From positions 1 to 53,582 of the forward strand of contig JAGVIE010000054.1 in NCBI GenBank assembly GCA_020056225.1: a DNA stretch of 53,582 bases. Direction: 5' to 3'. Source of the DNA: Bacteroidota bacterium. GTDB lineage: Bacteria > Bacteroidota > Ignavibacteria > UBA10030 > SZUA-254. The notes under the pieces are model-generated. The model did not search any database. It saw only the letters and a list, made by a program, of their open reading frames with translations, and was not told the origin of the DNA. Each line of letters begins with the position of its first letter. Position 1 is the first letter of the stretch. Position numbers and translations under genes: made by a program. Shown piece after piece: positions 34,362-43,179 of this stretch.

Positions 34362-36431
34362 ATGAAAACATATTTACAGTTAATAATAGCTCTTCTTCTT
34401 TCTTCGCTATCAGTTCAAGCACAATGGCAGCAAACAAACGGACCTTACGGCGGCGACATTCACTCTCTCGCTGTTATTGGTTCAAATACTTTTGCAGGGA
34501 CATGGGGCGGGGGTATATTTCATTCAACAGACAACGGTGCAAATTGGACAGCAGTAAATACCGGATTGACAAATAAAATAGTTCGCGCACTTGCTGTAAA
34601 CGGCTCTACCCTATTTGCTGGAACCTGGGGCGACGGCGTGTTTTTATCCACTAACTACGGCACAAACTGGACGGCAGTTAATACCGGTTTAACTAATAAC
34701 TTAATACAGAGTCTTGCTGTTATCGATACAAATATTTTTGCCGGGACATGGGGCGGCGGTGTATTTCGTTCGTCTAATAATGGCACAAACTGGACAGCAG
34801 TAAATTCCGGTTTATCAAGCAATCAAATATATTCTCTTGCCGGCAGTCCTGCCGCGGCGGGAAATATTTTTGCCGGTACTTTTGGCGGAGGTGTATTTTT
34901 TTCTTCCGATAACGGAGATAATTGGAATGCCGTTAATACCGGTTTGACCGGTCTGTATGTTTATTCCCTTGCTATAAACGGCACGAATGTTTTTGCTGGA
35001 ACATTCAACTGTGGAGTTTTTCTATCAACAAATAATGGAGCAAACTGGTCCCCTGTTAATACAGGTTTGACAAATCTCAGCATAAATGGATTTGCAGTCA
35101 ATAACCAGTATATTTTTGCCGGGACTTCAGAAGGTGTGTTTCTCTCTTCTAACAACGGTACAAATTGGAATCCGGCACACAATGGAATAACGACTCCTTC
35201 TACAAAGGTTTTTGCTATAAATAATCCATATCTTTTTGCAGGAACTTCCGGTGGTGTTTTTCTCTCAACAAATAATGGCGATAGCTGGACGGATGTTAAT
35301 CATAATTTATTATCCACAAAAATTAATTGCATTGCTGATAATTCTTCAAATCTATTCGCCGGGACTTATGGCGGTGGCGTGTTTTCTTCTTCAGATAATG
35401 GTATAAATTGGGATAGGATGAACGATGGTTTTACCAATACTAATATTTATACGCTGATGATAAACGGTTCGGATATTTTTGCAGGTACGTTGGGCGCCGG
35501 GGTTTTTCGCTCTACCAACAACGGAACCAACTGGTTTGCCGCTAATAGTGGAATATCATCGACCCAGGTATCTTCTATAATCATTAACGGTACAAACATT
35601 TATGCAGGCACAAACGGTAGCGGTGTATACCACTCAACAGACTATGGTACAAATTGGACTGCAGTTAATAATGGATTGACAAATTTATATGTTTATTCTC
35701 TCGTACTACTTAATACAAATTTATTTGCGGGAACAAATAACGGGATGTTCATTTCAACGGATAACGGCGCTAACTGGAATCAAATTAATAATGGTCTAAC
35801 AAATACTTCAATCCGATGTGTGGCAGTTAAGGACGATAATATTTTTGTAGGAACAACATCTTCGGTTTTTGTTTCAACTGATAATGGGGCTAACTGGAAC
35901 CCGGTAAATACGGGGATACCCAGCAGAGAAATAAAAACAATTATTGTGGAGGGAGATAATCTCTTTTTAGGAATGTCCGCTTATGGCGTTTATGTCTCAG
36001 CTAATGATGGTTCAAGCTGGACTCAGGTTAGTACAGGATTGGGAGATTATAATGTCAACTCACTTGTCATTAGAGATTCGAATCTTTTTGCTGGTACAGA
36101 AGTGAGTGGTGTTTGGCGTCGTCCATTATCACAAATCATAACGAGCGTAACTGAGAACCCAATACCAAATAAGTTTTTGTTAGAGCAAAATTATCCTAAC
36201 CCGTTCAACCCATTGACAATTATCAATTATCAATTGCCAATTGACAATTGGGTAACACTGAAGGTGTATAATGTACTCGGTCAAGAAGTCGCAACACTCG
36301 TAGATGAACATAAGCCGGCTGGTAAGTATGATGTCCAATTCAACGGGCCGCATTTAACCAGCGGCGTATATTTCTATCGGCTAGTTTCCAACGACTACCT
36401 ATCGATAAAGAAATTAATCCTAATGAAATAG
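34362..36431 (+). CDS. Secreted beta-propeller repeat protein with type IX sorting domain
   Basis: 689 aa. Signal peptide (1-20), then about 13 tandem units of 38-43 residues with the pattern NGTNIFAGT.GGGVF.STNNGTNWTAVNTGLTN, matching BNR/sortilin-like propeller blades (Ser-x-Asp-x-Gly-x-x-Trp type Asp-boxes: STDNGANW). The C-terminus carries the type IX sorting domain (NYPNPFNP, VTLKVYNVLGQEVATL, SGVYFYRL, KKLILMK). Exported and probably surface-attached; ligand unknown. The high DNA similarity of the units makes recombination between them likely. Confidence 0.88.
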   Translation: MKTYLQLIIALLLSSLSVQAQWQQTNGPYGGDIHSLAVIGSNTFAGTWGGGIFHSTDNGANWTAVNTGLTNKIVRALAVNGSTLFAGTWGDGVFLSTNYGTNWTAVNTGLTNNLIQSLAVIDTNIFAGTWGGGVFRSSNNGTNWTAVNSGLSSNQIYSLAGSPAAAGNIFAGTFGGGVFFSSDNGDNWNAVNTGLTGLYVYSLAINGTNVFAGTFNCGVFLSTNNGANWSPVNTGLTNLSINGFAVNNQYIFAGTSEGVFLSSNNGTNWNPAHNGITTPSTKVFAINNPYLFAGTSGGVFLSTNNGDSWTDVNHNLLSTKINCIADNSSNLFAGTYGGGVFSSSDNGINWDRMNDGFTNTNIYTLMINGSDIFAGTLGAGVFRSTNNGTNWFAANSGISSTQVSSIIINGTNIYAGTNGSGVYHSTDYGTNWTAVNNGLTNLYVYSLVLLNTNLFAGTNNGMFISTDNGANWNQINNGLTNTSIRCVAVKDDNIFVGTTSSVFVSTDNGANWNPVNTGIPSREIKTIIVEGDNLFLGMSAYGVYVSANDGSSWTQVSTGLGDYNVNSLVIRDSNLFAGTEVSGVWRRPLSQIITSVTENPIPNKFLLEQNYPNPFNPLTIINYQLPIDNWVTLKVYNVLGQEVATLVDEHKPAGKYDVQFNGPHLTSGVYFYRLVSNDYLSIKKLILMK

Positions 36432-36434
36432 TAT

Positions 36435-36463
36435 GGGCTTTCACGCACATGGAAGCCCTTTTT
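36435..36463 (+). terminator. Terminator after the propeller protein gene
   Basis: GGGCTTTC and GGAAGCCC form an 8-bp stem (one G-U) with an 8-nt loop, followed by TTTTTG, 3 nt past the stop codon. Confidence 0.88.
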
Positions 36464-36561
36464 GTTGATCTCATAGATGAGGATCAGATAATATCCTCAA
36501 TGTTCTCCGAATCGCAGTTTCCAAGAGAATGAAAAATAGTTGTCTATTCTCTCTTGCACCC

Positions 36562-36930
36562 TCACGAAGTCTGATCGGGTACTTTCAAGACTTTCCGTCG
36601 ATTCAGATAACCACGAACAATCGACAGAATACCAAATAGAATGATAGGAATGGATACTGGATTATTAATAACAATGACAAAGAAAACCAGGGCACAGATG
36701 CACAGCAGGATACCACCAGAGTAAGGGCGAAAAATCGTGTAGATTGTAAGCAGACCAGTTAGGATGAACATGACGCAAACGCGGGTGTTTTGCTCTAGAT
36801 AGTTGTCTGGTACATCTGGATTAATGAGGTTTGCCACCCCAAATAGCAGTAGAAAGGCAGCCAGAAGGACACCAAGGACAATTGTAATAGCACTAAATAC
36901 TCGATAAGAACGGTTATCTGAAGAATGCAT
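36562..36930 (-). CDS. Four-helix membrane protein of unknown function
   Basis: 122 aa from the ATG at 36930, which has AGGAGA about 8 nt upstream; a TTG start 11 codons earlier is less likely. Four hydrophobic segments cover most of the length. The C-terminus is basic. No family recognised. It is the first of several small membrane genes on the minus strand. Confidence 0.68.
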   Translation of the reverse strand: MHSSDNRSYRVFSAITIVLGVLLAAFLLLFGVANLINPDVPDNYLEQNTRVCVMFILTGLLTIYTIFRPYSGGILLCICALVFFVIVINNPVSIPIILFGILSIVRGYLNRRKVLKVPDQTS

Positions 36931-37039
36931 ATTATATCTCCTATCTCTTGAGTAATTAATCAAAGTGTAATTTAACAGCGCTGTAAATGAGTTAATAAAT
37001 ATTTTATTTTATTTAACCTACTTCAAAAAGCAAGTGACC

Positions 37040-38461
37040 TTATCGGGTAGATGCTCGAGGAAACTTCGCGCTCCCGTTTAGTAAATATTTTACAACTACA
37101 AGACCAACATCGTCATCAAGCACTTTTCCTTTACTGAAATTCTTCACTTTTTCTAAAAGACTTTGAACAAATGTCCGAGCATCCAAGTGAACATTCGATT
37201 GGAAGAATTCACACAGCCGCTGCTCACCATATTGTTCTTCCTGTGAATTGAATTGCTCAAGAAGTCCATCGGTATAAGAGACAATAGTGCTACCAATCCG
37301 AAATTCTTCAACCTGCTTCGTCATGTTTGGCAACATCGAACGAACACCGAGAGGGATTGTTCCCTTCTTCAATGAACGAATTTCACCACCGCTATGTATT
37401 AGGGGTGACGGATGACCTGCATTCACATATGAAATAATTTGCTTCGTCGTATCTACTTCTGCCACAAAAAACGTAACGAAATTTTTCTTTTGTATACTTT
37501 TCAATAATAAGATGTTTAATCGCTCAACGAGTTGTTCTAACTCGATTTCCGTTTGAGCAAGAAGATGAACCGAAGCCCGCACCTCCGCCATGATTAATGC
37601 GGCAGGCACTCCATTACCTGAGACATCGGCTACAACAATGAGAACCCGGTCATGTGCCAGCTCAATTAGATCACAATAATCGCCCCCAACAAATTTACCT
37701 TGTTCAACTATGCCGTATAGATCGAGACCTGAGATCGTAGGAAATGAACGCGGAACGAATTGCTGCTGAACGTGAGATGCGACCTGAAGTTCTGACCGGA
37801 TCTGTTCTTGCTCCAGTCTAACTGTTAACTCATCACGAACAAGTTTAATTATCAGACGGCGAGAATACTGAGCCAGATAACCAATCAACGCAATAAATCC
37901 GATAAGAAGAATTAATTTTGTCGCCTGCCCGATATATGTTACTTCCCCACTAAAAAGCTCACGGTCGTATCCACCCCATGTTAACTCAATAGCATTGATG
38001 CGGTAAAGATAATAAACAAGCGTAAGGTATAATATGACTGTCAATCCGCCTGCTGTCCATGTTAGTTTTCTATCATATCGAAAAGCCGTCAAACCTATAA
38101 GCAGGTATACTATGATGAAAACATAATTCTTAAGAGCAACAGACGGAATTTCAATCCGGGTATACAGAACAAGAAGCAGAAAAACCATTATGATATCGAG
38201 ACAAGACGTGATGTATTTCATTGAGGAATGATAACCAAAGCGGCGCATTCTGATATAGACAATCAAGCCATACGTATAACAGAGAACCAAAACGGTGAAA
38301 TTCATCATATTGGCTTCAAATGAAACAGATTGAATATTGATGAGTGCCAGAAAAGTAAGGATAATAATTAGAATAATGCGGCCGCTGTTGGCTAACCGTT
38401 CCGCCTGTGCCTCTTGATTTGAGATCGCTTGATTGATTCGCCTGGTTAAGTCTTCCGTCAT
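37040..38461 (-). CDS. Membrane SpoIIE-type serine phosphatase
   Basis: 473 aa from the ATG at 38461 (GAGAGGAA about 10 nt upstream; the longer start 22 codons earlier has no such site). About six helices (28-200) precede a coiled linker and a PP2C-like SpoIIE domain. Metal-binding motifs are intact: GGDYCD (259-264), ADVSGNGVPAAL (278-289), NAGHPSPL and SYTDGLLEQ. Such phosphatases dephosphorylate STAS anti-anti-sigma factors. The STAS protein encoded at 13366-13722 is a candidate substrate, though the genes are far apart. Confidence 0.9.
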   Translation of the reverse strand: MTEDLTRRINQAISNQEAQAERLANSGRIILIIILTFLALINIQSVSFEANMMNFTVLVLCYTYGLIVYIRMRRFGYHSSMKYITSCLDIIMVFLLLVLYTRIEIPSVALKNYVFIIVYLLIGLTAFRYDRKLTWTAGGLTVILYLTLVYYLYRINAIELTWGGYDRELFSGEVTYIGQATKLILLIGFIALIGYLAQYSRRLIIKLVRDELTVRLEQEQIRSELQVASHVQQQFVPRSFPTISGLDLYGIVEQGKFVGGDYCDLIELAHDRVLIVVADVSGNGVPAALIMAEVRASVHLLAQTEIELEQLVERLNILLLKSIQKKNFVTFFVAEVDTTKQIISYVNAGHPSPLIHSGGEIRSLKKGTIPLGVRSMLPNMTKQVEEFRIGSTIVSYTDGLLEQFNSQEEQYGEQRLCEFFQSNVHLDARTFVQSLLEKVKNFSKGKVLDDDVGLVVVKYLLNGSAKFPRASTR

Positions 38462-38600
38462 AACATCATTTCCTCTCGATAGATTATCTCTGCATATACA
38501 CGGGAAAAATTCTGCACCAGTATACATCAGGAGACATCACGAACCGAGAACAAATCGAAAAAATGAAACTCGTTCGTATGCCTCCTTCACTCTTTATTAT

Positions 38601-39134
38601 TCAATCTTCAATCAGATACGCATCCTTGACCGGCTCCGATTTCAAGACTTCTTTTATCATTTCTTTCATCCTATCATTTGGTTCGAAGAAGGCGGCAATT
38701 TTTTCTGTTACGTCTATCAATTCAACATCAGGACTGTTATAAGTCAATTCCCATTTTGAAACTATTGCAGTCAGATTTTCGTTCTTTGCTAAAACTGCAA
38801 TCTTATCCTTCACCGTTTCGATGATGCTACTAATTGAACCCGTACCGAATCCCTGCTCGTGCGCCATCACTTGCCGCAGCGATCCTTCTCGTTCAATTTT
38901 AGCCATGGCTTTTTTATCATCCTTTTCTTTTGCAGTTTTCATTTCCGACTTCAAAGATTCCATTAGATTCTTGAAATCCTTTGAATTGTAATACACTATG
39001 GCAACCGCTCTCGAATCGAACGTGCCGATTCTTTTAGGCGTTTGGGCATTCGTTCTCTCAGTCCCAAAGAGAACCATTGAAATAAGCACCAAACAAATCA
39101 CTATTATCATCGAATACAATCTACCGGAGATCAT
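38601..39134 (-). CDS. Exported protein, possibly OmpH/Skp-like
   Basis: 177 aa. A signal peptide (1-31, cleavage near TNA-QTP) and then a start resembling Skp-like proteins (RIGTFDSRAVAIVYY), a charged helical middle (55-95) and a C-terminal strand region with IDVTEKIAAFFEP. The Skp/OmpH resemblance is weak: those proteins have a long coiled coil that is short here. Isolated gene. Confidence 0.65.
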   Translation of the reverse strand: MISGRLYSMIIVICLVLISMVLFGTERTNAQTPKRIGTFDSRAVAIVYYNSKDFKNLMESLKSEMKTAKEKDDKKAMAKIEREGSLRQVMAHEQGFGTGSISSIIETVKDKIAVLAKNENLTAIVSKWELTYNSPDVELIDVTEKIAAFFEPNDRMKEMIKEVLKSEPVKDAYLIED

Positions 39135-39226
39135 AATGACTCCTTCCTTTATTTATTTATTGAACATTAGTTAATTAGATTAAATGAAATTGATTGATCA
39201 TTCTTTTGCTTAAGAAATCCAGATAT

Positions 39227-39604
39227 TCATTCTTTGACTAACCTTTTTCTGTACCAAGAAACAATAAACAATATACCCAGAATAAAGAGCGGCAATCCCA
39301 TGACAACGCCAGCCCCACGATCTGTCTCCACAACAAACAGTCCTAAGTACCACATACCAAGCCACCAGAAAATAAAAAGCAATCCTGCGATTCTCTCATT
39401 CTTCCATGAAAAGAAATAGCCCACCAAGAAAAGAACAAACAATAAATTTACAACGATATATTCAGCATTATAAGGAGCGGTATTTTCTGTAATATTCCCA
39501 ACTATGAATAGCAGATACAAAAAAGCATATGTGGAAGTTAGTATCTGAAGTTTTGTCGGATATTTTTTCTTTTTTACCCGCAGTGTATCAGAGTCATTTT
39601 TCAT
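39227..39604 (-). CDS. Four-helix membrane protein of unknown function
   Basis: 125 aa. A basic N-terminus (KKKKYPTK) is followed by four hydrophobic segments and a basic end (WYRKRLVKE). No family recognised. It is downstream of two larger membrane genes and the XRE regulator on the same strand, so it may belong to the same module. Confidence 0.68.
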   Translation of the reverse strand: MKNDSDTLRVKKKKYPTKLQILTSTYAFLYLLFIVGNITENTAPYNAEYIVVNLLFVLFLVGYFFSWKNERIAGLLFIFWWLGMWYLGLFVVETDRGAGVVMGLPLFILGILFIVSWYRKRLVKE

Positions 39605-39662
39605 AATATAGTTTCTTTCTTATTTAATTTATATCGAGTATTTTTCATTGTTTCTCCTTCGC

Positions 39663-40529
39663 TTATTCTTTCACTAAAATCACACCATTCAGCATCATCA
39701 TCATATGGTTACCTTGCTTAGTTGGATACTGATCAATTTTGTATTCTCTTGCGTAGTAACCAAACCTTACAACAGATAACATTGAATCTCCACGAAATTC
39801 AACATTAGCGCTGCTGATAAAGGAAGGTCCAACCTTAATAGCCAGATTTTCATAATCAGAAGCTCTGTCATTAATATTTTGAGTTATCGTTACTGTGCCG
39901 TTTGACATTATCCGTAGCTCAAATCCTGTAGCTGATTTCCATAAACCTACGAACATATTCTTATCGGATGGAATCGTTTTAGGAAGATTCAATATGTATG
40001 CTGTCAATACGATCAGAAGAAAAGGAGAAGAGATGAGCAGGACTTTCGTTGTCCTGTTCAATTCTATCTTACGTTTTAATATCCACAATCCTAAGAACAT
40101 ACCTGCATAAGAACTAATAAGAAATGCAACCAAACCCCAGAAATAGATTTCGAATTGACCAGTTTCAGCCCAGAACTTAAATACTATCCAAATAGGAATA
40201 TTGATTACTACTCCTCCATACCACTTGCACGCAGTATATTTCTTAGTAAGAGATAGACCACCGAGAAGGTAGAAGATAAACGTAGCGGCAACTCCGATTT
40301 CTCCTCTTCCTGAAACGGAACCGAAAGCGAAGAATACAACAAAACCGAGCAATCCGATAAGTATAGCACTTACTACTGCGCGAATATGTATGTGCAAATT
40401 TGCAGTCTCAAGATCGTTATTCCCTAATCGACTTGCTTGTGTTGTAATTTTCACTGTGCTTGTCATCCGCTTTCTTAAAAGCAGATAGAGAACAATTGTT
40501 CCGGGAATAATGATCACTAGTGTCCACAT
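39663..40529 (-). CDS. Membrane protein with C-terminal soluble domain
   Basis: 288 aa. A short helix at the start, about five further helices (50-190), then an outward-facing soluble domain (200-288) beginning MFVGLWKSATGFELRIMSNGTVTI, which looks like a small beta-barrel domain. No family recognised. Same strand and close to the XRE-linked membrane gene (34-nt gap). Confidence 0.68.
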   Translation of the reverse strand: MWTLVIIIPGTIVLYLLLRKRMTSTVKITTQASRLGNNDLETANLHIHIRAVVSAILIGLLGFVVFFAFGSVSGRGEIGVAATFIFYLLGGLSLTKKYTACKWYGGVVINIPIWIVFKFWAETGQFEIYFWGLVAFLISSYAGMFLGLWILKRKIELNRTTKVLLISSPFLLIVLTAYILNLPKTIPSDKNMFVGLWKSATGFELRIMSNGTVTITQNINDRASDYENLAIKVGPSFISSANVEFRGDSMLSVVRFGYYAREYKIDQYPTKQGNHMMMMLNGVILVKE

Positions 40530-40563
40530 ATTATTTTCCTTTTGTTAGTTCTATTTGATATAT

Positions 40564-41238
40564 CTATTGAACCTGCGTTGATTTCAACTTTGCACCTTTG
40601 TAAAAACAAAATGCAGTTACAAACAAGGGCAATGAGAGAATAATCCCCATAAAAATACGAGTCTCGGTGAGTCCACCGCCAGGACCGAAAAATATAAAAG
40701 TCGCGAGTCCAATTATTGCGAGTAATATAGCGCTGATCACCGGTCGCTTGATTCCTACCAACCCAACAATAATAATTAGTAATCCGGGCGACGCTTCCAT
40801 AAGAGTCCCTAATGTAAAACCATGCGAGAGAGAAGCAAAGAGAGTAATTGCAACACCTGCAATGATTGTAATTCGCACGGCAACGGCGCGATAATCGCCA
40901 ATCATTACAAGACCGACGATCCCTTTAGCCACAAGCGCAATTGCCACGAGCATAGCGTACTCATCAAAAGCTTGCTTCCCGCTTAATCCTGCTTTGACGG
41001 CAAAGATAATTATTGCTACAACAACAACTGTCAAAGCAATATTACCAGAATGATATTGAATCTGCATTTGTCGCTCGTCGGCATATTTTTTCGCCACACC
41101 GAAAGCGAGCAATGTGGGTCTAAGCAAAAATCCCCCAACCATCAGATATAAAAATAATTCATTTAAAAACGCGCCGAGCAATATTCCTGAAAGAAATATT
41201 CCCGTAGCGATCCAGGATATTTTATCCCATTTAAACAT
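40564..41238 (-). CDS. Seven-helix membrane protein linked to an XRE regulator
   Basis: 224 aa from the ATG at 41238, preceded by GAGGAGAAAG; the longer TTG start is unlikely. About seven hydrophobic segments and the cytoplasmic KKYADERQMQIQYHSGN segment, the DERxxxI..k pattern of DUF2178-like proteins that are often encoded beside small HTH regulators. The start overlaps the regulator's stop by 8 nt, so they are co-expressed. Function unknown. Confidence 0.75.
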   Translation of the reverse strand: MFKWDKISWIATGIFLSGILLGAFLNELFLYLMVGGFLLRPTLLAFGVAKKYADERQMQIQYHSGNIALTVVVVAIIIFAVKAGLSGKQAFDEYAMLVAIALVAKGIVGLVMIGDYRAVAVRITIIAGVAITLFASLSHGFTLGTLMEASPGLLIIIVGLVGIKRPVISAILLAIIGLATFIFFGPGGGLTETRIFMGIILSLPLFVTAFCFYKGAKLKSTQVQ

Positions 41239-41440
41239 AATCTTTCTCCTCAAGTTGAAAAAGTTCTTCTACAGTTGTGTTAAGTTTGCGGGCAAGCAAT
41301 AACGCAAGCTTCACCGAGAGATTGTAATCGCCCCGCTCAATCGCTACAATCGTTTGTCGGGAGACCTTAATCATATCAGCAAGCTGTTGCTGACTTAAAT
41401 CGTCCTGTTCGAATCTATATTTACGCAAGTTTGTTTTCAT
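41231..41440 (-). CDS. Small XRE-family transcriptional regulator
   Basis: 69 aa, essentially one HTH_3 domain: LSQQQLADMIKVSRQTIVAIERGDYNLSVKLALLLARKL is the classic pattern of this type (YozG/Cro-like, as in many HTH-DUF2178 pairs). It is the first gene of the membrane-protein module. A perfect 22-bp palindrome lies 59 nt upstream and is its likely operator, implying autoregulation. Confidence 0.92.
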   Translation of the reverse strand: MKTNLRKYRFEQDDLSQQQLADMIKVSRQTIVAIERGDYNLSVKLALLLARKLNTTVEELFQLEEKDYV

Positions 41441-41498
41441 CTTCTATGTCTAACAGATATTGTTGAAAATCGATAGTAATGTAATAATTAATTTATTT

Positions 41499-41520
41499 AA
41501 TGTCAAATATATTTGACATT
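41499..41520. promoter_or_regulatory. Perfect 22-bp palindromic operator
   Basis: AATGTCAAATA is exactly mirrored by TATTTGACATT with no spacer. Each strand carries a TTGACA -35-like box within it. Placed 59 nt before the XRE gene; a Cro/C.protein-like dimer could bind it and block both directions. Confidence 0.75.
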
Positions 41521-41652
41521 ATGTCGCTTATACCATACATTTTGTTCAAAAATAAGGATATCTGATCGGAATACAACAAAAAGGATATTCAAAAAAATTT
41601 GGAATGGGATTGACAAGATAAACAGCTTTGATCAAAAAGTCGAGTCAAATAT

Positions 41653-42033
41653 TTACTTCAAGCCGTATTTCTTTATATGCCGGTAGGCAAGATAGGCAAC
41701 ACCGCCAAGCTGGACAGTTCCCAAAATTGTCCTTAACGTTCTAAGTTCTTCCTGCTTGGTCAATTCATATTGCCATGGAGAAACAAGATCAATTCTCTCC
41801 GGTGATTTCCAAGAGAAAGACCGCATGCCGAGCGTGAACGGCGACTGAAGAAGTGTTGGATAAAATGCTGGTGCAGTTCTGAATGACAAATTGGAGAGAA
41901 CAGGCGGGGTAACAATAGACAATCCTGAATCGAATATATTCGGTTTGATTGTTGAAGTATCCTTCGGTTCTTGCCCGTGTGCAACAAGCATGAGTACAAA
42001 TAACAAGATCAAAATATAGAATATCCGGTCCAT
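41653..42033 (-). CDS. Small exported protein of unknown function
   Basis: 126 aa from the ATG at 42033, which gives a clean signal peptide (hydrophobic 4-18, cleavage near AHG-QEP); the 38 extra residues of the longer frame have no such sense. A C-terminal hydrophobic stretch (TILGTVQLGGVAYLAYRHIKKYG) may be a membrane anchor. No family recognised. It lies between the XRE module and repeat-rich accessory DNA. Confidence 0.6.
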   Translation of the reverse strand: MDRIFYILILLFVLMLVAHGQEPKDTSTIKPNIFDSGLSIVTPPVLSNLSFRTAPAFYPTLLQSPFTLGMRSFSWKSPERIDLVSPWQYELTKQEELRTLRTILGTVQLGGVAYLAYRHIKKYGLK

Positions 42034-42180
42034 TTTATTAAACGACAGATCAAACTCATATTTTATTTCAGGAAATTGCTTCGTGAAATCTTTTTCTTCG
42101 TATCTCTTCGTGAAATAATTTTTTAACCTTGAATCCACACTCTTCACTGGATATAATTACGAGAATATCAACAATCATAC

Positions 42181-42290
42181 ATTTTTGTTACACGAAGCCC
42201 ACGAAGAAGACACGAAGTTACACTGAGACGCTTCGTGGTTCTTCGTGAAATGTTTCTCCTTCGTGTCACTTCGTGAAATATATCTTCATA
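42181..42290. repeat. Dispersed CACGAAG repeat copy
   Basis: TTACACGAAGCCCACGAAGAAGACACGAAGTT and the mirrored CTTCGTGGTTCTTCGTGAAAT are near-identical to the cores of 26040-26640, 44160-44325 and 44705-44785. It adjoins the broken quinone oxidoreductase gene. Confidence 0.85.
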
Positions 42291-42304
42291 CAGCCAACTT
42301 TGAT

Positions 42305-42616
42305 TTAAATTAAGCAGAACATAAGAGAAAACAAAATCATCTTCATCTCACCGGAAGGAATCGTAAAACTTTCAACCCGCCCCGCCATGTCAGCTCCGAG
42401 AATCTGTTTTTTTGGTTTCAGAAACCCAAAGCCCATTAGGCGCACCAAAAACGGTTTACCTCTCATTACATGCCAGTCATATGCATTCAGGGATGCCGCA
42501 TGAATTTTCACCAATACTTCATCATCCTTTGGAGTAGGTTTTTCTACCTCTTTTAATTCAAGAACATCGGGTGAACCATATTTGTGATAAACTATAGCTT
42601 TCATTTTATTATCCAT
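42305..42616 (-). pseudogene. Truncated zinc-type quinone oxidoreductase
   Basis: 103 aa. Residues 1-85 match the start of NADPH:quinone reductase/alcohol dehydrogenase-like proteins (MKAIVYHKYGSPDVLELKEVEKP, LVKIHAASLNAYDWHVMRG, LGADMAGRVE). Homology then stops; the rest of the normal ~320-aa protein, including the Rossmann domain, is missing and the last 18 residues are unrelated. The break lies beside a CACGAAG repeat. It is probably a remnant. Confidence 0.75.
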
Positions 42617-42650
42617 CTTTATTTATTTGAGAACACAACATTCAAAACTT

Positions 42651-42676
42651 CAGCTTGAGTTGCTGATTAGGGCGCA
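42651..42676 (-). other. attC-like left half (R''-L'' boxes)
   Basis: On the minus strand, 3' of the membrane gene: CCCTAAT, a 5-nt spacer, then ACTCAAGCTGAA. The spacing and the CTCAAGCTGA core match the site at 25131-25158. The terminal base of the R'' box departs from the RYYYAAC consensus, so it may be weak. Confidence 0.45.
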
Positions 42677-42679
42677 GCA

Positions 42680-43072
42680 TTATTTTGATGATATGTGTTT
42701 CTGTTCTTGCTTTAATGCTTTCACAATTCCTTTAGCAACACCTCGACTTACAGGACGGACAAGTTCGATCATAAAATAAGCAGCAAGTGTTATCGAAAAA
42801 GATACGCAAGACAAAAATAGACATGCCAATGAAAGCAATGGATATTTATAAAAAGTTAACAAGGAGAAACATAGTATGAGCAAAGATAATATGCCATTTA
42901 TAACCAGATACTGTATTTCTTTGGTTAACCATTTGACGTGGGTAATTTCTTCATCTTCCTTTATTTTAGGATTTGCTGCGGCACGCACAGCCTTTGCATT
43001 TATAATCGCGGATACGATGACCGCAGCCGATGTAATACTTGCGGCAATGATGGTTGCTAATTCAATATTCAT
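42680..43072 (-). CDS. Membrane protein of unknown function in a cassette-like segment
   Basis: 130 aa from the ATG at 43072, which has AAAGGA 5 nt upstream; the longer frame overlaps the previous gene and is unlikely. One N-terminal helix (5-25), a charged loop, and two helices (about 52-72 and 75-103), then a basic C-terminus. No family recognised. It follows the DUF4365 gene on the same strand and is closed by an attC-like box. Confidence 0.62.
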   Translation of the reverse strand: MNIELATIIAASITSAAVIVSAIINAKAVRAAANPKIKEDEEITHVKWLTKEIQYLVINGILSLLILCFSLLTFYKYPLLSLACLFLSCVSFSITLAAYFMIELVRPVSRGVAKGIVKALKQEQKHISSK

Positions 43073-43179
43073 TGGTGTTCCTTTGGTATTAAATTCATTC
43101 CTGTTAAAGATTAGTTCATATACTGTTCGTATTTTCTGCCAGCTTAATTGGCGGGTTAGACAACACGCTATAAAAATAT

